Source: Cellulophaga fucicola | GTDB taxonomy: Bacteria; Bacteroidota; Bacteroidia; Flavobacteriales; Flavobacteriaceae | Assembly (NCBI RefSeq): GCF_900119145.1 | Contig: NZ_FPIY01000001.1 | Span: 62,001-126,000, forward strand | Length of the DNA: 64,000 bases | Direction: 5' to 3' | Part shown: positions 51,934 to 60,013 of the stretch, in pieces | Layout of the letters: every line of letters begins with the position of its first letter | Numbering within the stretch: the stretch's first letter is position 1 | Notes under the pieces: generated by a model | Told to the model about the DNA's origin: nothing | What the model saw: only the letters and a program-made list of their open reading frames with translations | Database searches by the model: none | Program-made: the position numbers and the translations under genes

Positions 51934-53253
51934 TTAATAGTTATCTCTAATTAGTTCTAGAACAGCTTCCATTTCTTTTTTTACATCAGAAGTTTTTTGC
52001 TTAAAATGATTATTCATAAAACTAAAAATTAACGTTTTTCCAGATTTGGTAATTAAGTAACCGCTTAAACTATAGTTGTTTCCTAAACTACCAGACTTTG
52101 CATAAATGTATGGTGTTGGGTTACCTTTGTACCAGTTTTTTAAAGTTCCTGAAACTCCACCTACCGGAAATATAGATAATAACCTACCTCTTGGGACTTC
52201 TGTATACATTTTATCTAGTACGTGCACAAAAGACGCTGGTGTAAATAAGTTGTATCTAGACAATCCAGAACCATCTACCCAACGTGGTTGTTGTGCTAAA
52301 TCTCCTAAGTCGGTTTTTAAAATATATTTAATTGCTTTGTTGGTGTTAAGCGTGTCAGACAAAGTACTAGAAGCCATGATAAGCAATTGTTCAGCTAAAA
52401 AGTTATCACTTGTATACATCATTCTTTTTGCAATTGAATCTGTTGCTATGCCATAAAGTGTTGTCTTTTTTACAGAAGGGAAGCTCTTTGTTAATGTAAT
52501 TTTATTACTTGTTTCTGCTTCTAGTAATTCTTTGGTTAGTTTAGAGCTTGTTTTATAAGGAACTTCTATCGTGTCTTTTAAATTAGGGCTTATATAAAAG
52601 ATATTTTTAACCAGCTCTCTTTTAAAGGTGTGTGGTTTTCTAGAAATACTGTCTTTAAAGTAATTAGGGTATATTTTAATTTCTCCTTTTTTGTAGGCAG
52701 ATAAGACATTGCCGTAAAGAGGTAAACCACCGCGTTCAGGAGAAAAATAGGTATCAAAATCTTCCCAAGCCCAGCCGCCACCAAACTTATCAGATGTAAA
52801 GTTGTTTAGGTATAGCGCTATATTTTTCTGTTTGTTTAAAAAGTCAATAGCAGTATCGTCTTTAAAATAAGGGTGTAAAATTGTTGGGTTTCCTGTTCCT
52901 TGTATATAGGTTGTATTGTCTTCTACGGCGTATTTTAATAACGGGCTATACTCTGGTAATAGTTTTAAAGTAGTGTAAAGTGTAAATATTTTGGCGTTAC
53001 TCGCAGGTGTAAAGTACTTGGTGCTATTCTTTTCAAAAATAGTTTTCTTCCTCACAGGATCGTATACTTTTAAGCCTACAAAATGATTCTTAAACAAAGA
53101 AGTTTCTAGTTTATTAGTTGCAACTTTAGTTATTTTAGATTTACTAGTTGCACAACTTGCTAGCATAGAAATAATAATAATATTTAAAGTCAGTCGGTAA
53201 GTCTTATAAAATCTAGCTTTGTAAGACTTTACGTAATTATTTTTTAAAATCAT
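51934..53253 (-). CDS. dacB: D-alanyl-D-alanine carboxypeptidase/endopeptidase (PBP4 type)
   Basis: 439 residues with a lipoprotein-like signal (IIIISMLASCATS). Penicillin-binding motifs: SxxK as SNAK in FTPASNAKIFTLYTT (about residue 90), SxN in VDGSGLSRYNLFTP, KTG-type KSG in IYAKSGSLGNNYSL. The S13 (PBP4) fold with the split transpeptidase domain and the inserted segment is consistent in length. It trims peptidoglycan stem peptides and cross-links in the periplasm. A small membrane protein gene follows. Confidence 0.92.
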   Translation of the reverse strand: MILKNNYVKSYKARFYKTYRLTLNIIIISMLASCATSKSKITKVATNKLETSLFKNHFVGLKVYDPVRKKTIFEKNSTKYFTPASNAKIFTLYTTLKLLPEYSPLLKYAVEDNTTYIQGTGNPTILHPYFKDDTAIDFLNKQKNIALYLNNFTSDKFGGGWAWEDFDTYFSPERGGLPLYGNVLSAYKKGEIKIYPNYFKDSISRKPHTFKRELVKNIFYISPNLKDTIEVPYKTSSKLTKELLEAETSNKITLTKSFPSVKKTTLYGIATDSIAKRMMYTSDNFLAEQLLIMASSTLSDTLNTNKAIKYILKTDLGDLAQQPRWVDGSGLSRYNLFTPASFVHVLDKMYTEVPRGRLLSIFPVGGVSGTLKNWYKGNPTPYIYAKSGSLGNNYSLSGYLITKSGKTLIFSFMNNHFKQKTSDVKKEMEAVLELIRDNY

Positions 53254-53334
53254 TGAATATTTAACATTTTGTATAGACTATTGTAATACCTTTTATCGTT
53301 AAATTTATGGAATAATAAATTAATAATTAGAAAA

Positions 53335-53532
53335 ATGGCAAGAGCAATGTTTGACTACACTAAGACTATTTTACAAAAAGTAAGTTTTGATTCTAAGTTG
53401 TTTTGCAAAGAACTAGAAAAATCAATTTCGAGGTTGTTACCTTACGAAATTGAAGAATTAAAACTCTGGTTAAATTCTTTTACTACAGATAAGCCGGAAT
53501 TAAGGCAGTGTATGATATATATAAAGAACTAA
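53335..53532 (+). CDS. Small conserved flavobacterial protein (65 residues)
   Basis: 65 residues, helical: MARAMFDYTKTILQKVSFD, then LFCKELEKSISRLLPYEIEELKLWLNSF. Divergent from dacB and closed by a strong terminator, so it behaves as a real, separately transcribed gene despite its size. Similar short proteins starting with ARAMFDYTKTIL recur in Flavobacteriaceae; function unknown. Confidence 0.78.
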   Translation: MARAMFDYTKTILQKVSFDSKLFCKELEKSISRLLPYEIEELKLWLNSFTTDKPELRQCMIYIKN

Positions 53533-53562
53533 AAAAAAGCCACCAATAAGGTGGCTTTTTTT
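53531..53562. terminator. Bidirectional terminator
   Basis: Stem AAAAAGCCACC / GGTGGCTTTTT, shared by the 65-residue gene and oxyR. Confidence 0.9.
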
Positions 53563-54511
53563 ATGCTTTAATTTTATTGTTAATAGGACTAATAATTTTT
53601 ACATCTTGAAAAGCAATTGCACCACGTACAACACTTGTAATTACTTCGTGTAGCGCATTTGTAATTTGTATTTTAAGTTCTTTTTTATGGTAAATAAGAC
53701 TTACTTCTCTTGCAGGAGATGGAGTTTCAAAATGTTTTAAATTTTGTTTTTTCTTATCATCTAAATCCAATGTGTTTAAATAGGGTAACAATGTCATTCC
53801 TAAACCCTCGTTAGACAGGTTTATTAAAGTTTCAAAACTACCACTTTGCAATCTAAAATGGTCTACAACAGAGTTTTTAGGAGATTTACACAAGTTAATT
53901 ACACCATCTCTAAAGCAATGTCCGTCTTGCAAAAGCAAAACATCATCAATATCTAAATCTTCTGGAGTTAATTTTTCAATATTGGCCAACCTATGTTGCT
54001 GTGGTATGTAACCAACAAATGGCTCGTAATACAAAGGTCTTTCTTTTATAAATTCAATCTCTAAAGGAGTAGCAGCAATAGCAGCATCTATTTGTCCGTC
54101 TTGTAAATTTCTAATAAGAGTATCTGTGCTTTGTTCTTTAATAACCAAATTCACTTTAGGAAATTTAGAAATAAAAGTCTTTAAAAACATAGGTAAAAGT
54201 GTAGGCATAATAGTAGGTATAATTCCTAAAACATACTCACCACCAATAAATCCTTTTTCTTGATCTACAATATCTTTAATACGATCTGCTTCGTTTACAA
54301 TGTTTTTAGCTTGTTCTACTATTTTTTGGCCGACTTCTGTAATAGAAATTGGTTTTTTACTTCTGTCAAAAATCTGAATATCTAACTCGTCCTCTAACTT
54401 TTGCACTTGCATACTTAAAGTTGGCTGTGTAACAAAGCTTTTTTCTGCTGCTAATGTAAAGTTTTGGTATTTAGCAACCGCTAATACATATTGTAATTGA
54501 GTTATTGTCAT
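53561..54511 (-). CDS. oxyR: Hydrogen-peroxide sensor OxyR (LysR family)
   Basis: 316 residues. LysR winged helix (MTITQLQYVLAVAKYQNFTLAAEKSFVTQPTLSMQVQKLE) and a regulatory domain whose GHCFRDGVINLC carries Cys199 and Cys208, the same numbers and spacing as the redox pair of E. coli OxyR, which supports peroxide sensing. Divergent from dps; a perfect 12-bp palindrome lies in the intergenic region. Likely activates dps under oxidative stress. Confidence 0.93.
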   Translation of the reverse strand: MTITQLQYVLAVAKYQNFTLAAEKSFVTQPTLSMQVQKLEDELDIQIFDRSKKPISITEVGQKIVEQAKNIVNEADRIKDIVDQEKGFIGGEYVLGIIPTIMPTLLPMFLKTFISKFPKVNLVIKEQSTDTLIRNLQDGQIDAAIAATPLEIEFIKERPLYYEPFVGYIPQQHRLANIEKLTPEDLDIDDVLLLQDGHCFRDGVINLCKSPKNSVVDHFRLQSGSFETLINLSNEGLGMTLLPYLNTLDLDDKKKQNLKHFETPSPAREVSLIYHKKELKIQITNALHEVITSVVRGAIAFQDVKIISPINNKIKA

Positions 54512-54548
54512 TCTTGATAGGTTAAAACTATAAAATTATAAAAATAAA

Positions 54549-54560
54549 TGATTTAAATCA
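54549..54560. promoter_or_regulatory. Palindrome in the oxyR-dps intergenic region
   Basis: TGATTTAAATCA, a perfect 12-bp palindrome, about 24 bp upstream of the dps -7 element, so near position -40 of the dps promoter. Candidate OxyR operator. Confidence 0.4.
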
Positions 54561-54583
54561 CCTCAAAAATACTAAATAGAAGC

Positions 54584-54591
54584 TAACTTTG
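54584..54591 (+). promoter_or_regulatory. -7 promoter element of dps
   Basis: TAACTTTG, exact TAnnTTTG match, 25 nt before the ATG; no TTG at -33, consistent with an activated promoter. Confidence 0.6.
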
Positions 54592-54615
54592 TAGTAACAA
54601 AAAAAGATATATATT

Positions 54616-55089
54616 ATGAAATTAAACAGTATAGGATTAGAGGTAGAAAAAGCTACAGAACTAAACAGTAAATTAAATATATTATTATCTAGTTTTCAGG
54701 TGTATTATCAAAATTTAAGAGGTGTTCATTGGAACATTAGAGGAAAACGTTTTTTTGATTTACATATTAAGTTTGAAGAGTTATATACAGACGCAAATTT
54801 AAAAGTAGATATGATTGCAGAACGTATACTTACGTTAGGTGGTAAGCCATTGCATACTTTTGAAGATTATATGTCTATATCTAAATTGCCAGTAGGTAAA
54901 AATATATCTGTAGATGTAGAAGCAATAAAATTAATTGTTAATTCTTTAAAAGAATTATTAGTTATAGAACGCGATTTACTAGAACTTTCTGGAGATGCAA
55001 ATGATGAAGGTACAAACTCTTTAATGAGTGACTTTATAGCTGAGCAAGAAAAAACTATTTGGATGATGAATGCTTGGTTAGAGGAATAG
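54616..55089 (+). CDS. dps: Dps family DNA-protection ferritin
   Basis: 157 residues, four-helix ferritin-like. The Dps ferroxidase ligands are in YYQNLRGVHWNIRGKRFFDLHIKFEELYTDA (His, and Asp/Glu of the DLHxxFEELY motif) and DMIAERI. Dodecamers store iron using peroxide and shield DNA. Divergent from oxyR, a well known pairing. A 18-bp stem terminator follows. Confidence 0.95.
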   Translation: MKLNSIGLEVEKATELNSKLNILLSSFQVYYQNLRGVHWNIRGKRFFDLHIKFEELYTDANLKVDMIAERILTLGGKPLHTFEDYMSISKLPVGKNISVDVEAIKLIVNSLKELLVIERDLLELSGDANDEGTNSLMSDFIAEQEKTIWMMNAWLEE

Positions 55090-55110
55090 ATTTCTGTAAT
55101 TAAGTTGACA

Positions 55111-55149
55111 AAAAAGGGAGATAAAGCAATTGCTTTATCTCCCTTTTTT
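55111..55149. terminator. Bidirectional terminator
   Basis: Perfect stem AAAAAGGGAGATAAAGCA / TGCTTTATCTCCCTTTTT between convergent dps and the DUF2141 gene. Confidence 0.92.
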
Positions 55150-55166
55150 ATGTTGGCTGGTTATTT

Positions 55167-55589
55167 TTAAAATCTGATAGCAAACTCTAAGTCTTTGTCT
55201 GTTACTGTAAACTTAGCATCGTTAAAGCTTGGTGGTCCATAAGGAGTTGAAGATCCAGATATGCCATAATCTTCTGTTGGCATTCCGTTTGCTTCCCTAT
55301 CCATTTGTTTGTTATTATTTTTGTCATGCATTGCTAAAATTGCATACTCTCCAGGTTTTACATCTTTAAAAACTAAAGTTATTTTGCCATCTTTAATTGT
55401 GCTTTGCAGGTTTTGTACACCTTTACCTTTCATAAAAGTTTCTACGTTGTGTAAGCCAGCTAAAACAGAGCCATTATCGTTTGCTACATTATCTATGGTA
55501 ATAGTAATGTTATATGCAGTTTCTTTGGCTTGAGCTGTTACCACAACACTCATTAAAAATAATCCTAAAAGTAATCCTAAAGTTCTCAT
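55167..55589 (-). CDS. DUF2141 exported protein
   Basis: 140 residues with a signal peptide (LGLLLGLFLMSVVVTAQA). The DUF2141 domain is clear: ITIDNVANDNGSVLAGLHN, ITLVFKDVKPGEYAILAMHDKNNNKQMDREANGMPTEDYG and PSFNDAKFTV. The DxNxNxxxD segment may bind calcium. I use the ATG at 55589, placing the signal peptide at the front; the frame also runs 39 nt further. Its promoter carries LytTR-type repeats (55658-55688), linking it to the LytS/LytTR operon and DUF2807. Function unknown. Confidence 0.9.
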   Translation of the reverse strand: MRTLGLLLGLFLMSVVVTAQAKETAYNITITIDNVANDNGSVLAGLHNVETFMKGKGVQNLQSTIKDGKITLVFKDVKPGEYAILAMHDKNNNKQMDREANGMPTEDYGISGSSTPYGPPSFNDAKFTVTDKDLEFAIRF

Positions 55590-55617
55590 AATATTTGTTT
55601 TTAAGTTGATTATGATA

Positions 55618-55625
55618 CAAAGGTG
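55618..55625 (-). promoter_or_regulatory. Weak -7 element of the DUF2141 gene
   Basis: CACCTTTG on the minus strand, 32 bp after the downstream LytTR-type repeat; the CTTTG half fits the consensus, the TA half does not. Confidence 0.5.
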
Positions 55626-55657
55626 CATTGGTAATTGTCTTTTTTAAAATGCAATAG

Positions 55658-55688
55658 GCTCAATTGTAGTTTTTTAAGACTGAATTGT
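55658..55688 (-). promoter_or_regulatory. Putative LytTR-type operator (copy B), DUF2141 promoter
   Basis: On the minus strand ACAATTCAGT (55688-55679) and ACAATTGAGC (55667-55658), start-to-start 21 bp. The element, spacer included, is nearly the same as copy A although the two genes are 8 kb apart and unrelated. Confidence 0.62.
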
Positions 55689-55800
55689 CGAATATTAGTT
55701 TGTAAGGATAAAAAGAGACTGTTTATATGATTAAGGATTTTAATAAGAAAGATTAAGAGTGTAATACATTGAAAAATTTAGAGGAGAAATCTTTTTTATG

Positions 55801-56628
55801 TTAAGATCCCTCTAGCGTTTTTTGAAGATCAGAATTAATATTATCCGTAATAATGCTTTTTAGTTCATTGGTCTGGTAGTTATATTTTTTAATAACTGTG
55901 GGTTCGTTATTATAATCATATGTACCGTCGTTATTTTTATCGACTCCAAAGCTAATGATGATGTCTTTACTATCATTTAGAAAATGATATGAAACAATAT
56001 CCATATTGTCATTTGCTACTTTCTTTAATTTTTTTTGATTGAATGAATAGATATAGAGCGACTTAAAATCAGCTAAATTAATTACACCGTCTTTATAAGT
56101 GTCTTTTTCCGCGGCATTAAACATTAAAAAGATATCATCAGAAAAATATTCAGTTTTTATGTCGTTAAAATTTACTCTTTTGATAAATAGTTGTTTAGTT
56201 ATGTCACTTTTTTGGTTGTAGATAATAACATTATTATAGTTTCCATAAAACTCACGCGAATATCTATTGTCTTTAGATTCATAACTACTAGATTTACTTG
56301 CTATATTTAATAAACCATTTATATCTTCAGGTTCATTTAAATTTTTATGTGATACAGGAATAATATAAACAGAATTAAGTGTGTCTATAAGCATTGGAGT
56401 TTCATAAGAGATTACTTGTTCTCTTTTATTTTCTTTTTTTAACTCATCAATTTTCTCATCAGAAAGAATTCCTGTTTCTATATCATCATAATCATTAAAC
56501 CTAAAGTATTCAGAAATAGCAATTCCACTAATTGTGATTATTGAAAATATAACAAGAATTATAGCTAGTGTGCCAAGAATAGCTAGTACTTTTTGATTAT
56601 AGTTTTTTATTTTATCAGTTTTCATCAT
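55801..56628 (-). CDS. Single-pass membrane protein of unknown function
   Basis: 275 residues: one N-terminal transmembrane helix (VLAILGTLAIILVIFSIITISGIAI, about 14-38) and a large outer part with propeller-like strands (VIIYNQKSDITKQLF, LADFKSLYIYSFNQKKLKKV, GVDKNNDGTYDYNNEPTVIKKYNYQTNEL). The last segment looks like a calcium-binding DxNxDGxxD loop. No family recognised. Last gene of the minus-strand run that starts with rluF. Confidence 0.68.
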   Translation of the reverse strand: MMKTDKIKNYNQKVLAILGTLAIILVIFSIITISGIAISEYFRFNDYDDIETGILSDEKIDELKKENKREQVISYETPMLIDTLNSVYIIPVSHKNLNEPEDINGLLNIASKSSSYESKDNRYSREFYGNYNNVIIYNQKSDITKQLFIKRVNFNDIKTEYFSDDIFLMFNAAEKDTYKDGVINLADFKSLYIYSFNQKKLKKVANDNMDIVSYHFLNDSKDIIISFGVDKNNDGTYDYNNEPTVIKKYNYQTNELKSIITDNINSDLQKTLEGS

Positions 56629-56661
56629 GTTTCAATTACTCTAAATACGGAATATTACTTA

Positions 56662-57558
56662 TTAATCTAAAAAAGTTCGGTTATAGCTAAACGGATTACT
56701 CTTATTTGGATCTACGGTAACTTCTACAGCTCTGTAACCGCCATCTATTTGTACACGAGTTATATTTTTTTCTGGCCAGGGTTTGTTTGTAAACCAAATA
56801 TGTCCGTCTCCTTGTAAGTAGAGTATAGGTTTGCCAAATGCAGCTGCACTACTTCTAAAAACATTTGTAAATGCTTCAAACTTTGTAGCGTCACCTTCTG
56901 TAATATTTGCGTGTCCAAATACAACTACGGCATTTACATTTTCTTTTTGGGTTTCTAAATGTTGTTTAACCCAATTGGCATTATCTGTTAATCTAGTTTG
57001 CCATTCTGTTGCATTGTGTACTGTGCTGCCAACTATGTTTATGCCTATAAATAAAACCTTGTTCTGTATCCAACTAAAATTTTCTTGGCGTACATCTTGG
57101 TAGCTCACAGGCTGGTTAAAATTCCAGTTTGTGTTTAGTTTTAAAAAATAAGTGTTCCAATACGCAAAACCTTGTTCCGGATCTATACAATCGTTAAACT
57201 CGTTATCTCCTAGAACAACAAAGGTTGGTGTATTAAACTGTTTTAAAATGTCACTAACATCTTTGTAAACGGATTCTTCACAAGCACCAGCTCCAGGTTT
57301 TATATCTCCTAAATGAATTACAAAGTCCGACTTTGCTCTTGTATTATGAGCTGCAATAACCTTAACAATAGAATCTCTTTGTTCCGCGTTATAAGGGACA
57401 TCGCCAATTGCTGTAAAAACAACATTTGGTATGGCGGGTGTTGGTAATTCTTCTTCTTTACTATCGTTAGAACAAGATGTAATTTGCAAAAGGGAAGTTA
57501 TACCTATAAAAATAAGTATAGTTTTAGAGAATAAATACTTTTGGTTGGTTGTTGGCAT
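56662..57558 (-). CDS. Calcineurin-like metallophosphoesterase, lipoprotein
   Basis: 298 residues, lipobox SLLQITSCSN. Two-metal phosphoesterase motifs in order: FTAIGDVPYN (GD), VIHLGDIKPG (GDxx), VVLGDNEFNDC (GDNE in place of GNHE), VVVFGHANI (GH) and LQGDGHIWF (GxH). Likely a periplasmic or surface phosphatase/phosphodiesterase, substrate unknown. 49 nt after the PaiB-like gene on the same strand. Confidence 0.88.
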   Translation of the reverse strand: MPTTNQKYLFSKTILIFIGITSLLQITSCSNDSKEEELPTPAIPNVVFTAIGDVPYNAEQRDSIVKVIAAHNTRAKSDFVIHLGDIKPGAGACEESVYKDVSDILKQFNTPTFVVLGDNEFNDCIDPEQGFAYWNTYFLKLNTNWNFNQPVSYQDVRQENFSWIQNKVLFIGINIVGSTVHNATEWQTRLTDNANWVKQHLETQKENVNAVVVFGHANITEGDATKFEAFTNVFRSSAAAFGKPILYLQGDGHIWFTNKPWPEKNITRVQIDGGYRAVEVTVDPNKSNPFSYNRTFLD

Positions 57559-57607
57559 ATTTAAAAATACAAAATTATACGGTATCTACTTGGTTTTTAG
57601 TAGATAC

Positions 57608-58210
57608 CTATTTTTGCTTTTTCATTTGCTTAGCTATTTTCTTACTACCCGCATCTCTTTTTTCTAACTCTTCAATTATTTTAGGTTTGTCTTCTTGTCT
57701 TGTTTGAGACAGCTTGTATGTGGCTTGTATATCTGTTATTTCAATCTCAAAAGCAACAATACCATTTACTTGTGCTAATGTACCTTTAGATAAATTATCT
57801 AGATGTATAGGACATTCAGAAGCTTTCTCGTATTTATTAACTAATGTATGTAAACCTTCCATAGCAACATCATTATTTACAATAGATACTTTGCCATACA
57901 CGTGTACAGCAATATAGTTCCAAGTGGGTACTTCTTCATCTTTATACCAAGAAGAAGAAATGTAGCCGTGTGGTCCGTTAAAAATGCAAAGTACTTCTGG
58001 AGTTTCCTTAAAATTATGCCACTGTGGGTTTGCTTTTGCAATATGCCCTACAAGTATGTCTTTTCCGTCTTTACTAGCTAACTCTAAAGGAATATGCGTA
58101 GCCCAAGGTTTGCCATTAGTTTGATTTACCAAAATGCCAAAACTATTTTTAGCTATAAAATCTTTTACTTCTTCTATATTTTTATTTTGATAAGCTGGCG
58201 GAATATACAT
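57608..58210 (-). CDS. PaiB-like FMN-binding protein
   Basis: 200 residues, split-barrel flavin-binding fold of the PaiB group: MYIPPAYQNKNIEEVKDFIAKNSFGILVN, THIPLEL, VGHIAKANPQWHNF, FNGPHGYISSSWY, VPTWNYIAVHVYGKV. Named for Bacillus PaiB, a negative regulator of sporulation and protease genes; in other bacteria it may just be a flavin or haem-degrading-type enzyme. Starts 2 nt before the preceding gene's stop region (gap 2 nt), so it is in one operon with rluF and the EEP gene. Confidence 0.9.
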   Translation of the reverse strand: MYIPPAYQNKNIEEVKDFIAKNSFGILVNQTNGKPWATHIPLELASKDGKDILVGHIAKANPQWHNFKETPEVLCIFNGPHGYISSSWYKDEEVPTWNYIAVHVYGKVSIVNNDVAMEGLHTLVNKYEKASECPIHLDNLSKGTLAQVNGIVAFEIEITDIQATYKLSQTRQEDKPKIIEELEKRDAGSKKIAKQMKKQK

Positions 58211-58212
58211 TG

Positions 58213-59055
58213 TTACTTTTTTGTAGTTAGTGTTGTTAATACTGATAAATGATCTGATATATGTTTGTTATTGTCTAGTCTGTTATCTATAATTTGTACA
58301 GATAAAACATTAAGGTGTTTTACAAATATGTAATCTATTCTGTCTTTTACAATCTTATCTGTAAAACCATTAAAAGTGCCTTTTGGTCCGTATGGTTTTT
58401 CTGCTGTTACTGTGTAGCTGTCTTCTAGATAATTTTTTATGGTTGTAATAGTTGCTGTATTTGGGGTAACATTAAAATCTCCCATTAAAATAACAGGATA
58501 GTTTTCTGTGTTTAAACTCTTAATCTTTTCTATAATTAGTTTAGCAGAGTTTTTACGAGCTTCCACACCAATATGGTCAAAATGAGCATTAAAAACCCAG
58601 TAGTTCTGTTTTGTTTTTTTATGTTGAAAAAGGGCGTAAGAACAAATACGCTCCATTGATGCATCCCACCCAATAGAAATTTTGTTAGGTGTTGTAGATA
58701 ACCAAAATGTACTAGATTTTATAACCTTAAAATTATTTTTGTTGTAGTAAATGGCGCTGTATTCTCCCTTTTGTTTACCATCATCTCTACCAACGCCTAT
58801 GTAATTGTAGTTAGGTAAATTAGAGTCTAAATAATTAACTTGGTTGTGTAAACCTTCTTGTATGCCTAAAAAAGACGGATTGTAATGTTGTATTAAGGCC
58901 ACCATTTTAGCTTTACGAAAGTTCCAGTTGTTTATAGTGTCACCAGTATTATCATACTTAATATTAAAGGTCATTGCCTTTATATTCTGACTAGTAAGAG
59001 AAACCGAAAATAATGTAAATACAAGAACTATAACAAAAGCATATTTTTTAATCAT
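58213..59055 (-). CDS. Exported endonuclease/exonuclease/phosphatase family protein
   Basis: 280 residues with a signal peptide ([17 protein letters not shown]). EEP domain: [27 protein letters not shown] (catalytic Glu), [20 protein letters not shown], and [12 protein letters not shown] at the end. This group hydrolyses phosphodiesters or sugar/lipid phosphates; nuclease or phospholipase activity cannot be told apart by eye. Overlaps the rluF end by 8 nt. Confidence 0.88.
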   Translation of the reverse strand: MIKKYAFVIVLVFTLFSVSLTSQNIKAMTFNIKYDNTGDTINNWNFRKAKMVALIQHYNPSFLGIQEGLHNQVNYLDSNLPNYNYIGVGRDDGKQKGEYSAIYYNKNNFKVIKSSTFWLSTTPNKISIGWDASMERICSYALFQHKKTKQNYWVFNAHFDHIGVEARKNSAKLIIEKIKSLNTENYPVILMGDFNVTPNTATITTIKNYLEDSYTVTAEKPYGPKGTFNGFTDKIVKDRIDYIFVKHLNVLSVQIIDNRLDNNKHISDHLSVLTTLTTKK

Positions 59056-59785
59056 CTCTAATTGTTTTAGTAGAAGTTTCTACAAGTTTATTTATTTCGG
59101 TAAGTTCTTCTTTGGTAAACTCACGGTACGTACCAACTGGCATATCTAAAGAGATATTCATAATACGTACACGCTTTAGGGTAACAACATTGTATCCTAA
59201 ATACTCCGTCATTCTTCTAATTTGTCTGTTAAGACCCTGTGTAAGTATAATTTTAAACTCGTATTTACTTAACTTTTCTACTTTACATTTTCTAGTAATA
59301 GTATCTAGAATAGGTATGCCATTACTCATTTGATGTACAAAGTCGTCTGTAATAATATTATCTACTTTAACTATGTACTCTTTTTCGTGATGGTTTCTAG
59401 CGCGTAGAATTTTGTTTACAATATCGCCATCGTTAGTTAAGAATATTAAACCTTCACTAGGCTTATCTAATCTACCAATAGGAAAAATACGTTTAGGGTA
59501 ATTTATATACTCTATAATATTATCTTTCTCTACACGTGTATCTGTAGTACAAACAATGCCAACAGGCTTGTTAAAGGCTAGATATACAAAATCTTCTTTA
59601 GGTTCAGAAATTAGTTCTCCATCTACGCGTACTTCATCATCAGGAACTATTTTAGTTCCCATTTCTGGCACTTTACCATTAATGGTTACACGTCCTTGGT
59701 CTATTAGTTTGTCTGCCGCTCGGCGAGAACAATAACCAACTTCACTTAAATATTTATTAATTCTAGTTGCTTGTACTTCTTTCAT
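59048..59785 (-). CDS. rluF: 23S rRNA pseudouridine(2604) synthase RluF
   Basis: 245 residues. S4 RNA-binding domain ([30 protein letters not shown]) then a RsuA/RluB-type catalytic domain with the active Asp in [21 protein letters not shown] and the RluF-like tail [28 protein letters not shown]. It converts a specific uridine of 23S rRNA to pseudouridine. First gene of a minus-strand run: rluF, EEP, PaiB-like, phosphoesterase, 275-residue protein. Confidence 0.92.
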   Translation of the reverse strand: MKEVQATRINKYLSEVGYCSRRAADKLIDQGRVTINGKVPEMGTKIVPDDEVRVDGELISEPKEDFVYLAFNKPVGIVCTTDTRVEKDNIIEYINYPKRIFPIGRLDKPSEGLIFLTNDGDIVNKILRARNHHEKEYIVKVDNIITDDFVHQMSNGIPILDTITRKCKVEKLSKYEFKIILTQGLNRQIRRMTEYLGYNVVTLKRVRIMNISLDMPVGTYREFTKEELTEINKLVETSTKTIRDD

Positions 59786-59888
59786 TATAATTGCTATTCT
59801 AACAACAAAGATAAGGGTTTGTTTTACTTTGTTCCCTTAATTTTTCTGAGTTTTAGTCGTGTAGATTACAGAATTGGGCTAAATTTTT

Positions 59889-59919
59889 ACAACTCATCTA
59901 TAAATACATACAATTCGGT
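59889..59919 (+). promoter_or_regulatory. Putative LytTR-type operator (copy C), LytS/2TM operon promoter
   Basis: Direct repeats ACAACTCATC (59889-59898) and ACAATTCGGT (59910-59919), start-to-start exactly 21 bp, followed after 32 bp by CAACTTTG (59952-59959). Same geometry as copies A and B, with a more degenerate first repeat. Suggests autoregulation by the LytTR protein encoded at the end of the operon. Confidence 0.55.
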
Positions 59920-59951
59920 TTTATTTTATTGTTGTAGTGTGGGTAATACTT

Positions 59952-59959
59952 CAACTTTG
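59952..59959 (+). promoter_or_regulatory. Weak -7 element of the LytS/2TM operon
   Basis: CAACTTTG, one mismatch to TAnnTTTG, 54 nt before the kinase ATG and 32 bp after the second repeat. Confidence 0.5.
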
Positions 59960-60013
59960 TAACAGATAAGAACAGTAATTATTTAGTAAATTAGAGCCAA
60001 ATCAGATTTTAAA

